DNA of 64,000 nt from Pseudomonas sp. SG20056. GTDB taxonomy: Bacteria; Pseudomonadota; Gammaproteobacteria; Pseudomonadales; Pseudomonadaceae. The notes beneath the pieces are model-generated. The model was not told the origin of the DNA and did no database searches. It was given only the letters and a program-made list of their open reading frames with translations. Positions within the stretch are counted from its first letter, which is position 1, and every line of letters starts with the position of its first letter. A program made the position numbers and the translations under genes. This document shows, in pieces, positions 60,461-64,000 of this stretch. The DNA lies in the NCBI RefSeq assembly GCF_031764535.1, contig NZ_CP134499.1:1054001-1118000 (forward strand), in the 5' to 3' direction.

Positions 60461-60572
60461 CGGGATGTTCCAAGTCGCGACCGATAGACCCTTCTGCCGA
60501 GTACGCTGTAGCCGGCGTGCTACTCGGCAGCTGCGGGCTGGCGAGCCGGAGGAGCTGCCAGGCTTTATTCAC
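60453..60572 (-). pseudogene. Decayed second ureF 5' end between ureE and ureF
   Basis: A frame starting at GTG 60572, overlapping the ureE stop as GTGA, encodes [16 protein letters not shown]. Fifteen of these 16 residues equal the UreF start if the initiator is counted as Met. Homology then continues out of frame (GGCTACAGC, an extra G, TACTCG, an extra G, CAG) to about 60490. The frame stops at 60453 inside the intact ureF start. At the DNA level nearly every codon differs from the intact copy, so it is not a recent tandem duplication. A perfect 10-bp inverted repeat (CTGCCGAGTA with TACTCGGCAG) has formed at the break. Confidence 0.75.
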
Positions 60573-61069
60573 TTGCGCGCACCGAATTGATGCAGGCGCG
60601 GCGCATAGCTGAACTCGGCATCCCCAGCATGGGAATGGTGATGGCCGCCGCCGTAAGCGCCTTGCTCGGGCTGGTAGGGGGCTTCGATCAGTTCCACCGT
60701 GGCGCCGAGTTGTTCGAGCATGGCCTTGAGTACGTAGTCATCCGGCAGGCGCAGCCAGCCATCGCCGAGTTGCAGGGCCACGTGACGATTGCCTAGGTGG
60801 TAGGCGGCGCGCATCAACTCGAAGGCGTTGGCGCAGGTGACGTGCAGCAGCGGCTCTGCGCGGGCGATGACGCTTACGATGCGGCCGTCTTCGGCCTGCA
60901 GGCATTCGCCATCGTGTAAGGCGGGTTGGCCGCGTTCGAGGAACAGGCCGACATCTTCGCCTGTGCGGCTGTAGCAACGCAGACGGCTTTTGCTGCGGGC
61001 TTCGAAGCTCAGTTCGAGTTCAGCATCCCAGTGCGGCTGGGCGGCAATACGGCGGTGGATCACCAACAT
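60569..61069 (-). CDS. ureE: Urease accessory nickel chaperone UreE
   Basis: UreE (166 residues) is the metallochaperone that carries nickel to the UreDFG complex. It has the N-terminal peptide-binding domain, the conserved ELMRAAYHLGNRH metal-site segment (about 92-104) and a C-terminal His-rich GGGHHHSHAGD tail. The ATG at 61069 (MLVIHRR) is the usual start. A sigma-54 promoter lies just upstream, which fits nitrogen control of urease genes. Confidence 0.95.
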   Translation of the reverse strand: MLVIHRRIAAQPHWDAELELSFEARSKSRLRCYSRTGEDVGLFLERGQPALHDGECLQAEDGRIVSVIARAEPLLHVTCANAFELMRAAYHLGNRHVALQLGDGWLRLPDDYVLKAMLEQLGATVELIEAPYQPEQGAYGGGHHHSHAGDAEFSYAPRLHQFGARK

Positions 61070-61104
61070 GGGGCAGTTTCCGGCAGGGCAATGCCGGTTA
61101 TAGA

Positions 61105-61119
61105 GCAAGTGCCTTGCCA
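61105..61119 (-). promoter_or_regulatory. Sigma-54 promoter before ureE
   Basis: On the minus strand, TGGCAAGGCACTTGC has GG and GC ten bases apart and a full TTGC element. The predicted start near 61094 is 25 bp before the ureE ATG. Two GGTGCG half-sites further up (about 61194 and 61230) could belong to NtrC-type sites, but no complete site was found. Confidence 0.68.
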
Positions 61120-61245
61120 AACTGCCGTTGCGCCACGCAGAGCGGGGCGCCGGGGTGGGTGTGGCTGAAATTAGAGCGTGATGAGGTTTGGTTTGGTGCG
61201 CCTGCTTGGGTTTTGCGCGTTTTTGGTGCGATGGGCCGGCGGTGA

Positions 61246-61908
61246 TCAGTCGCGGGTTTGCCCGAGGCCTTGCCAGTGCTTGGCACCGATAAAGATAAAG
61301 CGCAGCTGCTCGATCATTTTGACCTCGGGCGAGGCGTGCATCGGCAGGGGCGCTGCGGGCGGGTCGATCAGCTCGGGCAGGGTGGCGAATACGGTTTTCA
61401 CCACCAGGTCGGCGATTACATTCTGCGCCGGTGCGTCGAAGTGTTGCAGCTTCGGCATGGCCGCAAGATCCGCCACCAGGTCGGCGGTAATACGTTCACG
61501 CAAAGCGCCCACTGCCTGGCGTACCAGTAGTGAGCCGCCATACTGCTCGCGGGCGAGAAACAGAAACTGCGAGCGGTTGGCCGCCACGGCGTCGAGGAAG
61601 ATGCGCACCGAGGCGTCGATCACACCGCCCACCTCGAACTCATGGTGGCGTACCTGGCGAATGGTTTCGCGAAAGGTTTCGCCGACTTCGGCAATCAGCG
61701 CCAGGCCCAGGGCATCCATATCGTCGAAATGCCGGTAGAAACCGGTCGGCACGATGCCGGCGCAGCGCGCCACTTCGCGCAGGCTCAGGCTGCCAAAGCC
61801 ACGGCCGCTGTCCATCAGGCTGCGCGCTGCGTCCATCAGGGCGTGGCGGGTTTGCAGTTTTTGTTCGGCGCGCGGTTGTAGTGGTTTCAAGCGGGCATGG
61901 CTCTGCAT
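61246..61908 (-). CDS. desT: TetR-family regulator DesT
   Basis: DesT senses the ratio of saturated to unsaturated acyl-CoA and represses the acyl-CoA desaturase genes. The 220-residue protein has the TetR HTH (SLREVARCAGIVPTGFYRHF, about 45-64) and a helical ligand domain. It is divergent from desC-desB, with two DesT-like operators between them; this arrangement matches P. aeruginosa, where ureE is also the next gene. The ATG at 61908 (MQSHARLKPLQPRAEQK) is preferred; upstream codons run into the operator region. Confidence 0.92.
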   Translation of the reverse strand: MQSHARLKPLQPRAEQKLQTRHALMDAARSLMDSGRGFGSLSLREVARCAGIVPTGFYRHFDDMDALGLALIAEVGETFRETIRQVRHHEFEVGGVIDASVRIFLDAVAANRSQFLFLAREQYGGSLLVRQAVGALRERITADLVADLAAMPKLQHFDAPAQNVIADLVVKTVFATLPELIDPPAAPLPMHASPEVKMIEQLRFIFIGAKHWQGLGQTRD

Positions 61909-61979
61909 GGCGAAATCAGCGCAGCACTCTAACAAACGCTCATTGTTTACGTCGAACCGTGCGTGCGTCGCCGGCTTTG

Positions 61980-61997
61980 AGTGTACGACTGTTGACT
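61980..61997. promoter_or_regulatory. Second, imperfect DesT-type operator
   Basis: AGTGTACGACTGTTGACT differs from the perfect palindrome at 62021-62038 at four positions and keeps the AGT, TGTT and ACT elements. It lies 41 bp from the first site, on the desT side, where it could control desT itself. Confidence 0.55.
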
Positions 61998-62020
61998 GAA
62001 TAAGCGTGCTCTGCCAGCCT

Positions 62021-62038
62021 AGTGAACAATTGTTCACT
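62021..62038. promoter_or_regulatory. DesT operator
   Basis: AGTGAACAATTGTTCACT is a perfect 18-bp palindrome that ends next to the GGAG of desC. Its position over the likely transcript start of desC-desB fits repression by DesT, and the AGTGAAC/GTTCACT form matches what is expected of FabR/DesT-type sites. Confidence 0.82.
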
Positions 62039-62049
62039 GGAGTCTTGTC

Positions 62050-63165
62050 GTGGCCCTTCTTCCTTTTGTCTGGGTGCGCGTGCTCGCCAGCCTGCTGTAT
62101 CCGCTGCGTGTGCTGGTCGCCCATGGTTGGTTACGAGAAAGTGATGTAGATGCCGGGTTGAAGTGGCTGCACCCGGCGCTGCGGCTGAATCGAGTGTTTG
62201 CCCGGGTTACCCAGCGCCAGTGGGTGGCGGATGACATGCTCGAACTGACCCTGCAGGCCAACGGCAACTGGCGTGGCGCGCAGCCGGGTCAGCACCTGCA
62301 GCTATTCCTCGAACGCAATGGCGTGCGCCTGAGTCGCAGCTACAGCCTGACGGCGGTGCGGCCGAATGGCTGCGTGCAGGTCGCCATCAAGTATCAGGCC
62401 GGCGGCCGGGTGTCACCCTATTTACTGGAACACCTGGCGGTGGGTGATGTGCTGGAACTGGGTCCGGTGTATGGCGAATTGAGTTGGCCAGAGGCGCACG
62501 AGGGTGTGTTGTTGTTGGCGGCAGGCAGTGGCATTACGCCGTTGCTGGGTCTTTTGCGCAGTGCTCTGGCGCAGGGTTTCAGTGCGCCGATTACCTTGCT
62601 GCATTACGTGCGGGAGCAGGGCCAGCGCGGTTTTGTTGCCGAATTGCAGGCCCTGCAGGCGCAGCACTGCAACCTGCAGGTGCGTTGGTCACTGACCGCT
62701 GCTGGTGCTGGGTTGGAAGGATCAGTTGGGCGTTTTACGGATAAGCATCTGGCCGAGGTTACGCAGCTGGATCAGCGCCGTGTGCTGGCCTGCGGCCCGG
62801 CAGGTTTTGTCGCCCAGGTGCAGCAGTGGTGGCAGGCCGCTAGCTTGCCTGGCGCGCTGCAGGTCGAAGCTTTCACTGCACCCGTGCTGCGCGCTGACGT
62901 CAGCCTGCGCGAAGTCCGCCTGAGGTTTGCCCGCAGCCATCAGCAGGCGACCGCCAATAATCAGCTCAGCTTGCTGGAACAGGCCGAAGCCCATGGCCTG
63001 CAGCCGGCCCATGGCTGTCGTCAGGGTATCTGTGCCAGCTGCACCTGCACGTTGCTGAATGGCACGGTGCGCGATTTACGCAGCGGTGTGCTGTTTAGTG
63101 AGCCCGGGCAATCCATTCGTTTGTGCGTCAGTGCCCCCCACAGCGACGTCGAAATTGATCTTTAA
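62050..63165 (+). CDS. desC: Ferredoxin-NADP reductase partner of DesB
   Basis: A 371-residue redox protein that passes electrons from NAD(P)H to the desaturase. The FAD-binding domain (LSRSYSLTAV) comes first, then an NAD-binding domain (LLLAAGSGITPLLGLLR). The C-terminal plant-type 2Fe-2S domain has its cysteines in HGCRQGICASCTC and near the end (RLCVSAP). GTG 62050 is the start, with GGAG at 62039-62042. desB follows after 17 bp. The DesT palindrome immediately precedes it. Confidence 0.92.
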   Translation: MALLPFVWVRVLASLLYPLRVLVAHGWLRESDVDAGLKWLHPALRLNRVFARVTQRQWVADDMLELTLQANGNWRGAQPGQHLQLFLERNGVRLSRSYSLTAVRPNGCVQVAIKYQAGGRVSPYLLEHLAVGDVLELGPVYGELSWPEAHEGVLLLAAGSGITPLLGLLRSALAQGFSAPITLLHYVREQGQRGFVAELQALQAQHCNLQVRWSLTAAGAGLEGSVGRFTDKHLAEVTQLDQRRVLACGPAGFVAQVQQWWQAASLPGALQVEAFTAPVLRADVSLREVRLRFARSHQQATANNQLSLLEQAEAHGLQPAHGCRQGICASCTCTLLNGTVRDLRSGVLFSEPGQSIRLCVSAPHSDVEIDL

Positions 63166-63182
63166 CTTGCGAGTGAATCCCC

Positions 63183-64000
63183 ATGCGTCGTGATCGCGAA
63201 CTCTCCACGGATGAAATGAACGCCTTCGGCAACGAGCTGGACGCCCTGCGCCAACGCACTCTGGCCGATCTCGGCGAGGCGGACGCCCGTTATATCCGCC
63301 GGATTCGCGCAGCAGTACGGTTCTGCTGCTGGAGCGGACGTGGCCTGCTGATGCTCGGTTGGTTTCCGCCGACTTGGTTGCTCGGCACCTTGCTGTTGGG
63401 CCTAGGCAAGATTCTGGAGAATATGGAGCTGGGGCATAACGTCATGCACGGCCAGTACGACTGGATGAATGACCCCGAGTTTGCCGGACGCAGCTATGAG
63501 TGGGATATCGCCGGGCCGAGCGACTTCTGGCGGCACACCCATAACCATGTGCACCACACCTGGACCAATGTGCTGGGCATGGATGATGACGTGGGCTATG
63601 GCGTGGTGCGCTTGTTTCCCGAGCAGCGCTGGAAGCCGTTCTACCGTTGGCAACCACTGTGGGTGACGATTCAGGCCGTGCTGTTCCAGTACTCGGTGGC
63701 GATTCAGCATCTGCGCCTGGACAAGGTCTACAAGGGCAAGCTGAGCAAGGCCGAGGTGCGCCCGCTGATCAGGCAGTTCAACGCCAAGGTGCTGCGGCAG
63801 TGGGGCAAGGATTACCTGTTCTTCCCGTTGCTGGCGCTGCTGGTCGGGGCCAATGCTGTGGCGGTGCTCGCCGGTAATGCCGTGGCCAACCTGATTCGCA
63901 ATCTGTGGACCTTCACGGTTATCTTCTGCGGTCACTTTACCGAGCAGGCGGCGGTGTTCAGCAAGGAGTCGGTGGTCGGCGAGAGCCGTGGGCACTGGTA
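63183..64000 (+). CDS. desB: Acyl-CoA delta-9 desaturase DesB, truncated by window end
   Basis: The first 272 codons of a membrane fatty-acid desaturase that introduces a cis double bond into acyl-CoA. Hydrophobic segments surround the histidine boxes HNVMH (about 85-89) and HTHNHVHH (about 118-125), and a further HFTEQ lies near the cut. The frame has no stop before base 64000. Together with desC it forms the oxygen-dependent unsaturated fatty acid route controlled by DesT. Confidence 0.93.
   Translation, partial: MRRDRELSTDEMNAFGNELDALRQRTLADLGEADARYIRRIRAAVRFCCWSGRGLLMLGWFPPTWLLGTLLLGLGKILENMELGHNVMHGQYDWMNDPEFAGRSYEWDIAGPSDFWRHTHNHVHHTWTNVLGMDDDVGYGVVRLFPEQRWKPFYRWQPLWVTIQAVLFQYSVAIQHLRLDKVYKGKLSKAEVRPLIRQFNAKVLRQWGKDYLFFPLLALLVGANAVAVLAGNAVANLIRNLWTFTVIFCGHFTEQAAVFSKESVVGESRGHW

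Noticed and set aside
58552..61069. A complete urease cluster
   Set aside because: Only accessory genes ureE, ureF, ureG and the ureJ-like permease gene are present; no ureA, ureB, ureC or ureD was seen in the window.

Overview
The window is a high-GC chromosomal segment of a Pseudomonas species. Protein sequences and gene order match the Pseudomonas core genome: dnaK-dnaJ-dapB-carAB-greA, yhbY / rlmE-ftsH-folP-glmM-tpiA-secG-tRNA-Leu, rimP-nusA-infB-rbfA-truB-rpsO-pnp, then panBC, folK-pcnB-crcZ-cbrBA, and finally hupE-ureGFE and desT / desC-desB. No phage, insertion sequence, integrase or CRISPR array was seen. The first ~24 kb is almost all housekeeping genes on the plus strand. Most of 24.5-45.3 kb is on the minus strand. 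The last ~19 kb is mixed and holds most of the accessory genes.

Region by region. 1-7.8 kb: chaperone genes, lysine/DAP synthesis, carbamoyl-phosphate synthetase and transcript cleavage factor. 7.8-14.4 kb: ribosome maturation (YhbY, RlmE), FtsH protease, folate and cell-wall precursor genes, triose-phosphate isomerase, SecG and tRNA-Leu(GAG). 14.5-23.6 kb: the translation/RNA operon from rimP to pnp. In front of it, where enterobacteria carry metY (tRNA-fMet), lies a short transcription unit that folds like a tRNA but lacks initiator features. 23.6-24.5 kb: two stress-type small proteins (BON, CsbD) behind a sigma-54 promoter. 24.5-30 kb: three tandem DUF2845 proteins, a DUF748 envelope protein, an rRNA methyltransferase-like protein and a secreted 13-residue-repeat protein. 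30-39.9 kb: thiolase, DUF2236 protein, acetyl-CoA synthetase, Pgi, PanC, PanB, FolK, PcnB. 40-45.3 kb: the carbon/nitrogen control locus crcZ-cbrB-cbrA-cbrX. 45.4-47.8 kb: beta-helix lipoprotein plus diheme cytochrome. 48-54.7 kb: a transglutaminase/amidoligase/ATP-grasp operon of unknown product. 54.8-58.4 kb: MscS channel, DUF808 protein, a gene-poor stretch rich in DnaA boxes, and a glycerophosphodiester phosphodiesterase. 58.5-64 kb: nickel/urease accessory genes and the DesT-controlled acyl-CoA desaturase genes, cut by the window end.

Nitrogen/carbon control recurs. Four stretches fit the sigma-54 -24/-12 pattern (GG, ten bases, GC): before the BON gene, crcZ, the amidoligase operon and ureE. 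The crcZ case is independently supported by the known CbrB-sigma-54 control of CrcZ. The ureE case fits known nitrogen control of urease genes. The other two are predictions.

The most unusual items are: the tRNA-like RNA at the head of the nusA operon; a ~440-bp DnaA-box cluster far from any dnaA gene; a decayed second ureF start between ureE and ureF whose codons differ almost completely from the intact copy; the putative sigma-54-driven amidoligase operon; and a carA leader with a small ORF running through a terminator hairpin.
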